Shown: positions 17,077-26,164, counted from the first letter of the stretch. The stretch: DNA of 64,000 bases from Nitratireductor aestuarii (GCF_014641695.1 NZ_BMIF01000001.1:124001-188000); one strand, 5' to 3'. Translations and numbers: made by a program. Notes: a model not told the origin generated them from the letters alone.

Positions 17077-17661
17077 TTAGTCGAAGTCTGGGTCTGGATA
17101 CCGCTCTTCGATCACATAGCGCATGATGTTCCACCAAACGTTCTCGATCGTGTAGTCCGTCGGGTTCATTTTACGCGGTACCCACTCGTCAAGGCTTCTT
17201 GCCATCCGAACGTGCCCGGAAGCCTTGATCTCTGTCTCCCTCTCGGGGGGCTTGCCCGATTTGACGGAGAGATTGGTGACGTTGAGCGTGGTCGGATCGT
17301 ATTCGAGAGTTGCCTGCAGGAAATCGCCTTTCTCGGTCAGCGGATGAGCCGTCGTATGCGCGAGAAGGGCCTTCTGCAGTTTGTCTCCCATGGCGATGTA
17401 AGGTTCTAGGAGGCCGTCCGCCTGCAGGCCCTGGCGCCAACGATCGTGTGTGTCGAGCGCGGTCGGAAAGTCGCCCCAATGGAAGTCTGCTCTCCCCCCG
17501 AAGGTGATTTTCCCGTAGCCATCAACATGATCGCGCAGGTCATCCATCAACTCGAGGGCGCGCCGCGGATCCTTCTCGGTCAGGACCGCGTCGATGGCTC
17601 CCAACACTTCCTCCATATCGAAGACGATCTTTCTTAGCTCTTCCTTTTGCTCCACGAACAT
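17077..17661 (-). CDS. Unknown 194-aa protein, last gene of the integrase-linked nuclease operon
   Basis: I do not recognise it. The N-terminal 60 residues are helical (EQKEELRKIVFDMEEVLGAI in part). The middle contains GGRADFHWGDFPTALDTHDRW, and the C-terminus is aromatic and acidic (ENVWWNIMRYVIEERYPDPDFD). It overlaps the DUF4365-like gene by 28 bp, so the two are probably made together. A role as partner or immunity protein of the upstream nuclease would fit that overlap but is only inference. No signal peptide or membrane helix is seen. Confidence 0.6.
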   Translation of the reverse strand: MFVEQKEELRKIVFDMEEVLGAIDAVLTEKDPRRALELMDDLRDHVDGYGKITFGGRADFHWGDFPTALDTHDRWRQGLQADGLLEPYIAMGDKLQKALLAHTTAHPLTEKGDFLQATLEYDPTTLNVTNLSVKSGKPPERETEIKASGHVRMARSLDEWVPRKMNPTDYTIENVWWNIMRYVIEERYPDPDFD

Positions 17662-18272
17662 CTTCGGGATTTCGCCGATGGGGTTTGGGAGTGGAAGTGT
17701 CCAGGAAATTCGATGTCGTCTTCGCTGAAACGCCGGTACGGAATGTTGAGCTGGTCTAAGAAGGCGGCCGACTGGTAGTAGGTCTGGCTTTTCAAGCTAT
17801 GTTCGATCTGATCGAGCGCGAGTTTGCGTGCTTTAACGCGAAAGGCCTCCTGGAGCGCGGTAGTGCCGGCGATGTAGCTTTCGGGTGAATGGCTGGTGCT
17901 GATCGATAGCGTATCGACTATCTGTCGCGCCGATAGGAGATACATTTCTCCATCGTCCTCTTTTCCGACGTGGAGAAGTGCGAAAAATCCCTCAAGCGGA
18001 GCTCCGCCGGCGTCAACGACATAGCTCTTGGGGATGTGGTGTGTCGTGCGCCGATCTTGGAAGTATTTGGCTTGGATTACGCCGACGCGAGGCGGAACCT
18101 TGTCAGTGAATCTTTGTGTGGTGGTGCGGCGTTGTATGAGGAAGTCGGCGCCGTCGGTGTCAACGCTCCGCTCAAGGACCCAAAATCGGTCTATGAGGAA
18201 GGAGCGCGTGCGTGCTTCGCCGACGGCACCGTTTTCCATAATCTTGAGCCAGGTCGGCCAACTGTCTTCCAC
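17634..18272 (-). CDS. DUF4365-like PD-(D/E)xK nuclease
   Basis: A 212-aa protein whose first 70 residues carry a restriction-endonuclease-like core: GAVGEARTRSFL (Glu 19), VDTDGADFLIQ (Asp 40/43) and RVGVIQAKYFQ (Q67-x-K69). This spacing is that of the DUF4365 family, often found in defence and mobile loci. The rest is helical with a lysine- and serine-rich end. The annotated start is a GTG at 18272; an ATG at 18239 (MENGAVGEAR) keeps the whole core and is a fair alternative. It lies 55 bp after the DUF1016 gene and overlaps the 194-aa gene by 28 bp. Confidence 0.72.
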   Translation of the reverse strand: MEDSWPTWLKIMENGAVGEARTRSFLIDRFWVLERSVDTDGADFLIQRRTTTQRFTDKVPPRVGVIQAKYFQDRRTTHHIPKSYVVDAGGAPLEGFFALLHVGKEDDGEMYLLSARQIVDTLSISTSHSPESYIAGTTALQEAFRVKARKLALDQIEHSLKSQTYYQSAAFLDQLNIPYRRFSEDDIEFPGHFHSQTPSAKSRRCSWSKRKS

Positions 18273-18327
18273 GAGGTAGGTCCTATGCTTCTATGAGAAT
18301 CGCGGCAGATGGGTGCGCGTTGGTGTT

Positions 18328-19671
18328 TCATCCGTCGGCGTTCAGTGCCTTGAGTTCGGCAAGGAACACCGTGCCGATGTCCACGGCCCGTTTCGCCGCC
18401 TCCGAGTCGACGTCCACGCCGTGCGAGGCTGCGTTCATGGTTTGCAGCGCGCCGAGCATCTGCTCAGTGCTGGCCGGCACCGCCCCGTGTCGGCGTAGGT
18501 CGCGCAGCATGTTCATGATGCCGACGGGCCGGTCGAAGACGACGCCTCTCTTCTCGGCGAGGTCGCGCACCGCGCGCTCGATTTCGATACGTAGCTTGAC
18601 CACAGACATCAACGGGAACTCTCTGGCAAACTCCGCTACCGTCGGGAGGTCTTCCTCGAGCTGGGGCGGGAGCGCGGCGGAGAGCTGATACTGGGCCACC
18701 CCCATCGGCTTACTGGAGTCTCGCAGGGCGTATTCGACGATCACCTCGTTGCGCCCCTTGCACAGGATGATGCCGATGGTCGGTTTGTCGTCAGGATGGC
18801 GCAATTGCTCGTCCACGGCCGACAGGTAAAAGTTCATCTTTCCTGCGAACTCAGGTTTGAAGTCCTCGATCTTCAGTTCGATCACCACGAAGCAGCGAAG
18901 GCGCAGATGATAGAATAGGAGATCGAGGTAATAATCCTGCCCGCCGACTTCGAGGTGATATTGGCTGCCGACGAATGCGAAGCCCTTGCCGAGTTCCAGG
19001 ATGAGAGAGCGTAGATGCTCGATCAGGCCGCGTTCGAGATCACGTTCTAGCATCTCTGGGCCAAGCGAGAGGAAGTCGAATGTATAGGGGTCTTTGAGGA
19101 TCTGCTGCGCAAGCTCGGATTGCTCGGCCGGCAGGGTCCGCGAGAAATTGGTGAGTGCACTGCCTTGCCGGGCGAAAAGGTTGCTGTCGATCTGGTGGAC
19201 GAGGACGTTACGACTCCACCCGTGTTCGATAGCCTGCCTAGCGTACCAGGTGCGTTCCTCGCTTGTTTTGAGGGCGTCGAGAAGGCGGACGTTATGGCCC
19301 CAAGGCAAAAGTGCAACAACCTGTTGCACGAATTCGCCGTCGGGCCAGGCTTCGGCGAAGGCCCGCATATATTTCAGGTTTCGGGCTGAGAGTCCCGTCA
19401 TTTCTGGAAAGGCCAGGCGAAGATCGCCAGCCAGGCGGTCGATCACCCTGGCGCCCCAACCCTCACGCTCCTGTCGGTCTAGGATATCGCGGCCGATGGT
19501 CCAGTAGAGGACCACCAGCTCGCGATTGATCGACAAGCTAGCCCGGTGACGTGCCGCGGCGATCTTCTGTTTCAGATCACCGACGAAAGCGGTGTAACTC
19601 TGTGCGTCGATTTCGCTGGCGGAATCGGGTGTCCTTGTGCGGCGAGGGGGCCTCGGCGGCTGTGAGGTCAT
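18328..19671 (-). CDS. YhcG-like DUF1016 nuclease fused to a DUF4145/HEPN-like C-terminus
   Basis: A 447-aa protein. Residues 25..110 are the DUF1016 N-terminal domain (SINRELVVLYWTIGRDIL), and residues 190..340 the PD-(D/E)xK nuclease domain with DYYLDLLFYH (Asp 250) and VVIELKIEDF (E265-x-K267). Plain YhcG proteins end near residue 350. Here about 95 further residues follow, with RIEIERAVRDLAEKRG and then MNAASHG at 412..418, which resembles the RN-x3-HG motif of DUF4145/HEPN-like domains with the Arg changed to Met. The start overlaps the integrase stop as ATGA, so this nuclease is translated with the integrase. Target unknown. Confidence 0.82.
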   Translation of the reverse strand: MTSQPPRPPRRTRTPDSASEIDAQSYTAFVGDLKQKIAAARHRASLSINRELVVLYWTIGRDILDRQEREGWGARVIDRLAGDLRLAFPEMTGLSARNLKYMRAFAEAWPDGEFVQQVVALLPWGHNVRLLDALKTSEERTWYARQAIEHGWSRNVLVHQIDSNLFARQGSALTNFSRTLPAEQSELAQQILKDPYTFDFLSLGPEMLERDLERGLIEHLRSLILELGKGFAFVGSQYHLEVGGQDYYLDLLFYHLRLRCFVVIELKIEDFKPEFAGKMNFYLSAVDEQLRHPDDKPTIGIILCKGRNEVIVEYALRDSSKPMGVAQYQLSAALPPQLEEDLPTVAEFAREFPLMSVVKLRIEIERAVRDLAEKRGVVFDRPVGIMNMLRDLRRHGAVPASTEQMLGALQTMNAASHGVDVDSEAAKRAVDIGTVFLAELKALNADG

Positions 19672-20909
19672 GCGGCCGCCTTCAAGCGCTTTTTAGCCAG
19701 CATGGTGCGGACGAACTTGTCCCATTTCGCCATGCCGGCGCGCTTCTCGACCATGTAGTGCCAGCGGTCGTAGTGCTTGGAGCTGACGTCTTGCAGCGCA
19801 TGGTTCTGGAGGCGATCGCGGATTTCCTTCGGCACGCCCGCCTTGCCGGCGAGTGTTTTGAAGGTGCGGCGAAGATCGCGGTTCGTCGCATAAGGAATTA
19901 CGCCACGGTCCCGCTGACGCCAGACGAAGCTATAGAGCGTACCGTGGCTGACGGGCTTCTTCGGGTCTTTGGCTGAGGGGAAGAACCAGCCATATTCATT
20001 CGGCTTGATCGACTCGATCAACTCGGCGGCGAGCAAGGGCACGGGGACGGCGTGAGGCTGTTCGTTCTTGGTCTTGGACCAGTCGATGATTCGCTCCTTG
20101 GCGTCCCACTGATCGACATGGAGTCGCGCGATCTCTTCGACGCGCTGGCCGGTCAGCATGATGAGCTGCACGGCGCGTGGATAGGAGGGATGAACCGGCG
20201 TATCGGGGCGCTCCAGCCAGCGATAGAGCTGCACGAACTCGTCTTCGTCGAGCCAGCGCGTGCCCTGGACCTTCGGTTCGGTGGGAATGCCCGTCGCCGG
20301 ATTGAAGGGAAGTCGGAAGCGACGAGAGGACTGCTGCCGATAGTCGTTGTCGGACTTCATGCCCCAGCTAAAGGCGGCATGGAGGTAGGAGCGAACATGG
20401 TCGGCCATCGACTTTGCGCCGCGCTCGTAGATCGGACGGATCAGCTCGATGATTTCCTCGGCCTCGATCTCGCGGGCGAGGCGGTTGCGTCCGAGCGTAT
20501 CAGCGATCTTGTTGAGGCCCTTTTCCGTTTCCTTCCAGGATGGCTTGCCCGCATCCTTGAGCGCAGCGACATAGCCCTCGAACAGATCAGCGACGGTGCC
20601 GGGGCGGGTGTCGGTGGCGATCTTGATGCTGCGCCCCTTCTGGATGACGTCCGCAAAGTCGCGCTTGTAGATTTCGCGGGCCTGCGCGAGCGACATTGAG
20701 GGATAGGCGCCTATCTTCTTCTTGGTGCGTTTGCCATCCCGCCATTGCTGAGCCATCCAATCAGCAGTGACACGCTTCGGCATGGGCTTGAGAACGAGGA
20801 CGAGACGGCCGGTGCCGCGCCCTTCGCCATCGGCGAGGTTCTCCTGCTTACGACTGATCTCGACGCGCTTCAGCGCATGTCGGATCGCGGTGTCGGTCAG
20901 GGCTGGCAT
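19668..20909 (-). CDS. P4-type tyrosine integrase of the island
   Basis: A 413-aa site-specific recombinase with an N-terminal DUF4102-like domain, a SAM-like core-binding domain (TVADLFEGYVAALKDAG) and a catalytic domain. Active-site residues: R256 (MLTGQRVEEIARL), K279 or K281, then NRDLRRTF, where R344 stands at the usual His position and R347 is the second catalytic Arg, H370 (LQNHAL) and the nucleophile Y380 (SKHYDRW). Arg in place of the box II His is seen in a subset of such integrases. A strong AAAGGAGG precedes the ATG. The gene lies 154 bp from the end of the truncated radC and overlaps the DUF1016 gene by 4 bp. It should carry out integration and excision of the island. Confidence 0.92.
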   Translation of the reverse strand: MPALTDTAIRHALKRVEISRKQENLADGEGRGTGRLVLVLKPMPKRVTADWMAQQWRDGKRTKKKIGAYPSMSLAQAREIYKRDFADVIQKGRSIKIATDTRPGTVADLFEGYVAALKDAGKPSWKETEKGLNKIADTLGRNRLAREIEAEEIIELIRPIYERGAKSMADHVRSYLHAAFSWGMKSDNDYRQQSSRRFRLPFNPATGIPTEPKVQGTRWLDEDEFVQLYRWLERPDTPVHPSYPRAVQLIMLTGQRVEEIARLHVDQWDAKERIIDWSKTKNEQPHAVPVPLLAAELIESIKPNEYGWFFPSAKDPKKPVSHGTLYSFVWRQRDRGVIPYATNRDLRRTFKTLAGKAGVPKEIRDRLQNHALQDVSSKHYDRWHYMVEKRAGMAKWDKFVRTMLAKKRLKAAA

Positions 20910-21120
20910 AGCGTTTCCTCCTTTCCGGAACTGGGATCGGTCGAGGAGAAGCAGGGATCGCTAGCTGGGAGCGGAAGGCCGTTATCTACCCCTTTTACAG
21001 CCCCCAATTTGCCAAAACCGTCCCCACTACGCAATCCCCAAAAATTGCAATTTTGTCAGTGTTTCAATGTGCTTGTGCGTGATCCAGCGTGATCGAAAGG
21101 GGGGTAGTGGGGTGGTTATG
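20910..21120. other. Probable island end (att region) between integrase and radC
   Basis: This stretch runs from the integrase start into the last radC codons. The radC homology stops directly after the codons for HNHP (about 21105..21120), so the insertion junction is placed there. Left of it, the 14-bp perfect palindrome AAAATTGCAATTTT (21041..21054) and a pyrimidine-rich tract could be arm-type or accessory binding sites. No second copy of the junction sequence was found in the window, so the other attachment site should lie beyond position 1. The placement is inference. Confidence 0.5.
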
Positions 21121-21747
21121 GACCAGGATCAGCGCGCTTGCCGATAGCTCCAGCGCCCGCCGCATCACCTCGCGCGGATAGACCGGCGTATGGTCGACGG
21201 TGCCCACCTGCTGGCATTCGTCGCGGATCAGGCAGTTCTTCTTGTCGAGGAACAGGATGCGGAACTGCTCGCGCTCCTCGAATGCCATGGCCGCCTTGCA
21301 ATAATCCAGCACCTGCGACCAGGAGGAAAGCACCTGCTTTCCGCGCAGTTCGTTGCGCAGCATGCGCTGGGCGATAGCCGCGACGAGCTTGATATCCTGA
21401 GCGACCGCCTCGCCAACGCCAGATATTTCCACCAACCGCTGCGGCGATGCGCCGACCACTTCGGCCAGCGAGCCAAGCGTCGTCAGCAACAGCTTGGCGA
21501 GTGATTTCGTGTCAGCTCTGGGGATCGACCTGAAGAGGAGCATTTCCAGAAGCTCATAATCCGACAGGGAATCGGCGCCCGCTTCGGCAAAACGCGTGCG
21601 CAGCCGTTGTCGGTGCCCTTCGTGAAGCTTCCTGCCTGCGGAACTGGATTTTCTCCGTACCCCCCGCACAACCTTGTCAGCCGGCTGGCCGAGTGGTTGC
21701 ATCGTTGCTTCAGCGAAGAAGTGCCGTTCGTCGTCTCCGTCTGACAT
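21064..21747 (-). CDS. radC: RadC-family JAB/MPN protein, C-terminus replaced at the island junction
   Basis: A 227-aa RadC homologue. The N-terminal helix-hairpin-helix region ([16 protein letters not shown]) and the MPN domain up to LILVHNHP are well conserved. Normal RadC continues HNHPSGDPTPS..D and about 40 further residues, which complete the JAMM zinc site. Here the frame reads [18 protein letters not shown] and stops. The loss coincides with the integrase side of the island, so the gene was most likely interrupted by integration. The shortened protein lacks the last strands and is probably inactive. Its neighbour map is transcribed the same way but is closed by a terminator. Confidence 0.82.
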   Translation of the reverse strand: MSDGDDERHFFAEATMQPLGQPADKVVRGVRRKSSSAGRKLHEGHRQRLRTRFAEAGADSLSDYELLEMLLFRSIPRADTKSLAKLLLTTLGSLAEVVGASPQRLVEISGVGEAVAQDIKLVAAIAQRMLRNELRGKQVLSSWSQVLDYCKAAMAFEEREQFRILFLDKKNCLIRDECQQVGTVDHTPVYPREVMRRALELSASALILVHNHPTTPLSITLDHAQAH

Positions 21748-21831
21748 AGCTGTACCCCCTCAGCCACACATGCAATTTAAAGCATACGCACACGAAGAAT
21801 AACAGCCTATGGTTGTATTTTCTTGTAAAGA

Positions 21832-21862
21832 AAAAGCGGCTTCACCAACCCGTGAAGCCGCC
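21832..21862 (-). terminator. Rho-independent terminator of map
   Basis: Perfect 10-bp arms GCGGCTTCAC / GTGAAGCCGC around a 6-base loop. On the minus strand the hairpin is followed by TTTTTC. It lies 6 bp past the map stop. Confidence 0.9.
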
Positions 21863-21867
21863 TCTGA

Positions 21868-22704
21868 TTAGCCTTCGAGAGGCGGCAGTCCCGGACGGTC
21901 AAGCCCGGCTGGCGACAGTGTGAAGATCTCGCATCCGGTCTCGGTCACGCCCACGGCATGCTCGTACTGGGCGGTGAGCGAGCGGTCACGCGTTACGGCA
22001 GTCCAGCCGTCCGCCAACACCTTCACGTGCGGCTTGCCGAGATTGATCATCGGCTCGATGGTGAAGATCATGCCCGGACGCATTTCCGGACCTTCGTCCC
22101 GCTTGCCATAGTGCAGGATATTCGGCGCGTCGTGGAAGATCCGTCCGACGCCATGGCCGCAGAAGTCGCGCACAACGGAGCAGCGCTCGGCTTCTGCATA
22201 AGACTGAATGGCCGCACCGATTGCCCCAATGCGGGCGCCGGGCTTCACCTCGGCAATACCAAGCATCAGGCACTTGTGCGTGACTTCGAGCAGTCGCTCG
22301 GCAGCCCGCTTGATCTTGCCCACGGGATACATGCGGCTTGAATCGCCGTACCAGCCGTCCAGCACATAGGTCACATCGATGTTGACGATGTCGCCTTCGC
22401 GCAGCGGCTTGTCATCCGGAATGCCGTGGCAGACCACGTGATTGATCGAGGTGCAGGTGGATTTGGTGTAGCCGCGATAATTGAGCGTCGCGGGGAGGGC
22501 GCCATTGTCCATCCCGAACTCGAACACGAAACGGTCGATTTCGTTGGTGGTGACGCCGGGCTTCACGATATCCACGAGCTCATCGAGGCAGCGTGCCGTA
22601 AGCTGGCTTGCCTTGCGCATACCCTCGAAATCGCTCTGCTTGTAGAGCCGGATCTGTCCGAGGTTGCGCAACGGGGCAGTATCGGCGTCGAGATAGGTGA
22701 CCAT
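21868..22704 (-). CDS. map: Type I methionine aminopeptidase
   Basis: Removes the initiator methionine from new proteins in the cytoplasm. The 278-aa protein has every metal-site element of type I enzymes: NHVVCHGIP, Asp in VNIDVTYV, Asp in GDSSRMYP, His in CGHGVGRIFH, Glu in TIEPMI and Glu in QYEHAVGVT. Length is normal. The start overlaps the sfsA stop by one base (TAATG), so the two are one transcript, ended by the hairpin just downstream. The sfsA-map-radC order is typical of Rhizobiales. Confidence 0.97.
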   Translation of the reverse strand: MVTYLDADTAPLRNLGQIRLYKQSDFEGMRKASQLTARCLDELVDIVKPGVTTNEIDRFVFEFGMDNGALPATLNYRGYTKSTCTSINHVVCHGIPDDKPLREGDIVNIDVTYVLDGWYGDSSRMYPVGKIKRAAERLLEVTHKCLMLGIAEVKPGARIGAIGAAIQSYAEAERCSVVRDFCGHGVGRIFHDAPNILHYGKRDEGPEMRPGMIFTIEPMINLGKPHVKVLADGWTAVTRDRSLTAQYEHAVGVTETGCEIFTLSPAGLDRPGLPPLEG

Positions 22705-23405
22705 TAGAATTCCATTTCGATTAGACGATCGGGAACGATCTCGTCAGCACTGATGTGGCAACCTAGCACAAAAGCTTCAACCCCTGCACGTCTTGCGCGC
22801 TCGAAAGCCGCACAATATGCCGGATCAAGATCCGAGCAGAGGCTAAAGCGGGTGCAATCGGTCCGCTGTACAATATAGAGCATGATCGCACGGCATCCCG
22901 CCTCTCGGACGGCTGCCAGCTCATCCAGATGTCGTGCGCCACGCTCGGTTACCGTGTCGGGAAATTCCGCCAGACCCGGCGTGCGCATGAAGTGGACGTT
23001 CTTCACCTCCACATAGGCAGGCGGCCGTTCCGGGTGCTCCAGCAGAAAGTCGATGCGCGACCTGGTGCCGTAGCGCTGCTCGGGCTTGATCGTCGGATAC
23101 TCGCCAAGATCATCGACAAGCCCTGCACGAATGGCTTCAGCGGCAAGCCTGTTGGGCAGGTTGGCGTTGATGCCGACCCATCCGCCGTCGGCTTCGACCA
23201 TCTCCAGCGAGTAGGCGTACTTGCGTGTGGCGCTCGGCGAATGGACGAGCAAAACGCGAGATCCCGGCTCGGTCAGCCCCAGCATCGATCCCGTATTCGG
23301 GACCGACACCGTCATTTCAGTACCGTCTGGAAAAAGCACATCTGCCAGAAAGCGCTTGTAGCGGCGGATCAGCCGTGCTTCGACCAGTGGAGATGGAAAC
23401 TTCAT
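22704..23405 (-). CDS. sfsA: SfsA family DNA-binding/nuclease-like protein
   Basis: A 233-aa SfsA homologue. The family is named for sugar fermentation stimulation in E. coli, where SfsA binds DNA non-specifically; its true role is unclear. Visible features are the N-terminal OB-like part ([27 protein letters not shown]) and a PD-(D/E)xK core SRIDFLLE and [10 protein letters not shown], so a nuclease activity is plausible. The gene overlaps map by one base and lies 10 bp downstream of the hom stop on the same strand. Confidence 0.95.
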   Translation of the reverse strand: MKFPSPLVEARLIRRYKRFLADVLFPDGTEMTVSVPNTGSMLGLTEPGSRVLLVHSPSATRKYAYSLEMVEADGGWVGINANLPNRLAAEAIRAGLVDDLGEYPTIKPEQRYGTRSRIDFLLEHPERPPAYVEVKNVHFMRTPGLAEFPDTVTERGARHLDELAAVREAGCRAIMLYIVQRTDCTRFSLCSDLDPAYCAAFERARRAGVEAFVLGCHISADEIVPDRLIEMEF

Positions 23406-23415
23406 GCCTTTGAAC

Positions 23416-24723
23416 TCAGGCGGCCCGCTCTATGCGGATGACCTGAGGCTTGTCGGCAAGCAGTCCGTCATTGGTGATGCGCTCGACCGCATTGCGCACG
23501 GCAAGTTCCGTGGTCTCATGGGTGACCATGATGACGGTCTTGTACTCCGCCGCATCCCCATGCTGGACAATGGATTCGAGCGAGATCTCGTTCTCGGCCA
23601 TACGGCTGGCAATCGAGGCGAAGACGCCAAGACGGTCATGCACGGTGAGGCGGATGAAGTAGCCGCCCTCGTGCGAGCGCATGCGCGCGCGCTGGTAGGG
23701 TGCAAGCTCCCTGGCGGGACGACCGAACACCGGACCATGCTGGAAGCCCGGCCGGCTTTTCGCGATATCAGCCAGGTCGCCGATCACGGCGGAAGCCGTG
23801 GCATTGCCACCGGCGCCCGGACCGGAGAGCAGCAGCTCACCCAGCATGTCGGTCTCGATGGCAACCGCATTGGTCACACCATGAACCTGCGCGATCACCG
23901 AGGAGGTGGGTACCATCGTCGGATGGACGCGCTGCTCGATGCCGGTCTCCGTGCGCTGGGCAACGCCCAGGAGCTTGATGCGGTAGCCGAGGTTCGCGGC
24001 CGCCTTGATGTCGGCGGGCGTGATGTTGGAGATGCCTTCGAGATAGATGTCCTGCGCGGAGATCTGGCAGCCGAAGGCAAGGCTTGTCAGGATTGACAGC
24101 TTGTGGGCCGTGTCGTGACCCTCGATGTCGAAGGTCGGATCGGCTTCCGCGTAGCCAAGGCGCTGTGCGTCGGCAAGACACTCCTGGAAGCTCATGCCTT
24201 CTGCTTCCATCCGGGTCAGGATGTAGTTGCAGGTGCCGTTCAGGATGCCGAAGACGCGGCTGACCTGGTTTCCGGCAAGCGCCTCGCGCAGCGTCTTGAT
24301 AACCGGGATGCCACCGGCCACCGCCGCTTCGTAGTTGAGCAGCAGGCCGTTTTCTTCGGCGATCTGAGCGAGCTCGACGCCGTGCTTGGAAAGCAGCGCC
24401 TTGTTGGCGGTCACGACATGCTTGCCGGACTCTAACGCAGCCTTCACCGAAGCCATTGCCGGACCGTTGTCGCCGCCGATAAGCTCGACGAACACGTCGA
24501 TCTCGGGCGAACGGGCGAGTTCGACCGGATCGTCGACCCACTGGATCTGGCTGAGATCAATGCCGCGATCGCGCGTGCGATCGCGGGCACTGACAAGGAT
24601 GGTAGTAATGGGACGGCCGCATTGCCTCTCGAGCTCGCTCTTCTTGTCGGCGAGCATTCTGACTACGCTGGTGCCTACTGTTCCGAGACCGGCAATTCCA
24701 ATGCGCAATGGTGCGGCGGCCAT
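23416..24723 (-). CDS. hom: Homoserine dehydrogenase
   Basis: Converts aspartate semialdehyde to homoserine with NAD(P)H, the branch to threonine, methionine and isoleucine. The 435-aa protein opens with a Rossmann loop [13 protein letters not shown], has the catalytic segment ANKALL, the family signature around [12 protein letters not shown] and [12 protein letters not shown], and ends in an ACT domain ([22 protein letters not shown] in part) used for threonine feedback. It follows the aminotransferase alaC on the same strand after 127 bp that contain a CAAGTCA/TGACTTG dyad without a clear T-run. Confidence 0.97.
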   Translation of the reverse strand: MAAAPLRIGIAGLGTVGTSVVRMLADKKSELERQCGRPITTILVSARDRTRDRGIDLSQIQWVDDPVELARSPEIDVFVELIGGDNGPAMASVKAALESGKHVVTANKALLSKHGVELAQIAEENGLLLNYEAAVAGGIPVIKTLREALAGNQVSRVFGILNGTCNYILTRMEAEGMSFQECLADAQRLGYAEADPTFDIEGHDTAHKLSILTSLAFGCQISAQDIYLEGISNITPADIKAAANLGYRIKLLGVAQRTETGIEQRVHPTMVPTSSVIAQVHGVTNAVAIETDMLGELLLSGPGAGGNATASAVIGDLADIAKSRPGFQHGPVFGRPARELAPYQRARMRSHEGGYFIRLTVHDRLGVFASIASRMAENEISLESIVQHGDAAEYKTVIMVTHETTELAVRNAVERITNDGLLADKPQVIRIERAA

Positions 24724-24850
24724 ACTTCCCTAGACCTTTCTGGAGCAGTTCCTGTCCGTCGATGCGTCAGAAATCTGCTCAAATCTTCCTTGTTGAACAA
24801 GTCACGGCCGGAGCCATGACTTGCTTTACTGGTTGCGTGACCTGGTGCGA

Positions 24851-26065
24851 TCAGCGGCTTGCAGCGAGCGGAACGACGTTGCCTTCGCTGGGATCCGAGG
24901 CCAGGAACCGCTTGATATTGCGGGCAGCCTGACGGATCCGGTGTTCGTTTTCGACGAGTGCGATACGCACATATTCGTCGCCATGCTCACCGAAGCCTAC
25001 ACCTGGAGCGACGGCAACATCCGCCTTTTCCAGAAGCAGCTTCGAGAACTCGAGCGAGCCGAGGTGGCGGAACTTCTCCGGGATCGGGCTCCACGCGAAC
25101 ATGGTCGCGGGCGGAGGCGGAACGTCCCATCCGGCGCGGCTGAAGGAGTCGACGAGCACATTGCGGCGACGCTTGTAGATCTCGCGAACTTCCTCGATCT
25201 CGCCACCGTTCGAGTTGAGCGCGGAGGTGGCCGCAACCTGGATCGGCGTGAATGCGCCGTAGTCGAGGTACGACTTCACGCGGGCCAGTGCCGCGATCAG
25301 GCGCTCGTTGCCGACCGCAAAGCCCATGCGCCAGCCCGGCATCGAGAAGGTCTTCGACATGGAGGTGAACTCGACGGTCACATCCATCGCGCCCGGGACC
25401 TGGAGCACCGACGGGGGCGGTGTGTCATCGAAGTAGATCTCGGCGTAGGCGAGGTCTGACAGGATGATGATCTCATGCTTGCGGGCAAACGCCACGACGT
25501 CCTTGTAGAAGTCGAGGCTTGCGAGGCACGCCGTCGGGTTCGACGGATAGCTGAGGATCATCGCCACCGGCTTCGGGATCGAATGCTGGACCGCACGCTC
25601 CAGTGCCGGGATGAACTTGTCATCCGGCTCAACCGGGATCGAGCGCACGACGCCGCCCGACATGATGAAGCCGAACGAATGGATCGGATAGGTCGGGTTC
25701 GGGCAAAGCACGACGTCACCGGGAGCGGTGATCGCCTGCGCCATGTTGGCGAAGCCTTCCTTGGAACCGAGAGTCGCGACGACCTGCGTATCCGGGTTGA
25801 GCTTCACGCCAAAACGGCGCGCATAATAGTTGGCCTGAGCCTTGCGCAGACCGGCAATACCGCGAGAGGCGGAATAGCGATGGGTGCGCGGGTCGCGTAC
25901 GACTTCACACAGCTTGTCAACGATGCTGGTGGGCGTCGGCAAATCCGGATTACCCATGCCAAGATCGATGATGTCGGCGCCACGCGCTCGCGCCGCCGCC
26001 TTGAGCTTGTTGACCTGCTCGAAGACATATGGCGGTAGCCGACGGATCTTGTAATATTCTTCCAT
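24851..26065 (-). CDS. alaC: AlaC-like class I/II aminotransferase
   Basis: A 404-aa PLP-dependent aminotransferase. It matches AlaC of E. coli closely in memory: RRLPPYVFEQVNKLKAAARARG, IIDLGMGNPD, SYPSNPTA, and the PLP lysine in SMSKTFSMPGWRMGF. AlaC makes alanine from pyruvate and glutamate; rhizobial homologues are often labelled LL-diaminopimelate or aspartate aminotransferase, so the true substrate is open. The ATG at 26065 gives the expected N-terminus. It lies upstream of hom on the same strand and may share amino-acid control with it. Confidence 0.88.
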   Translation of the reverse strand: MEEYYKIRRLPPYVFEQVNKLKAAARARGADIIDLGMGNPDLPTPTSIVDKLCEVVRDPRTHRYSASRGIAGLRKAQANYYARRFGVKLNPDTQVVATLGSKEGFANMAQAITAPGDVVLCPNPTYPIHSFGFIMSGGVVRSIPVEPDDKFIPALERAVQHSIPKPVAMILSYPSNPTACLASLDFYKDVVAFARKHEIIILSDLAYAEIYFDDTPPPSVLQVPGAMDVTVEFTSMSKTFSMPGWRMGFAVGNERLIAALARVKSYLDYGAFTPIQVAATSALNSNGGEIEEVREIYKRRRNVLVDSFSRAGWDVPPPPATMFAWSPIPEKFRHLGSLEFSKLLLEKADVAVAPGVGFGEHGDEYVRIALVENEHRIRQAARNIKRFLASDPSEGNVVPLAASR

Positions 26066-26164
26066 GGTGGTTTTCCAGATTTAGTGGATTGCCGGGAGGT
26101 CATACACCTGTTCGCACGGGTGGTCGATAGCCAGAAACGCTCAAAGAGATCAACTCATAAAGAG

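Noticed and set aside
20910-21120. tRNA gene as the island attachment site
   Set aside because: No tRNA lies near the integrase; both tRNA-Glu genes are about 9 kb away and intact, and radC is the gene that is interrupted.
24798-24823. CAAGTCA/TGACTTG hairpin as terminator of alaC
   Set aside because: No T-run follows, and hom downstream could be in the same transcript.
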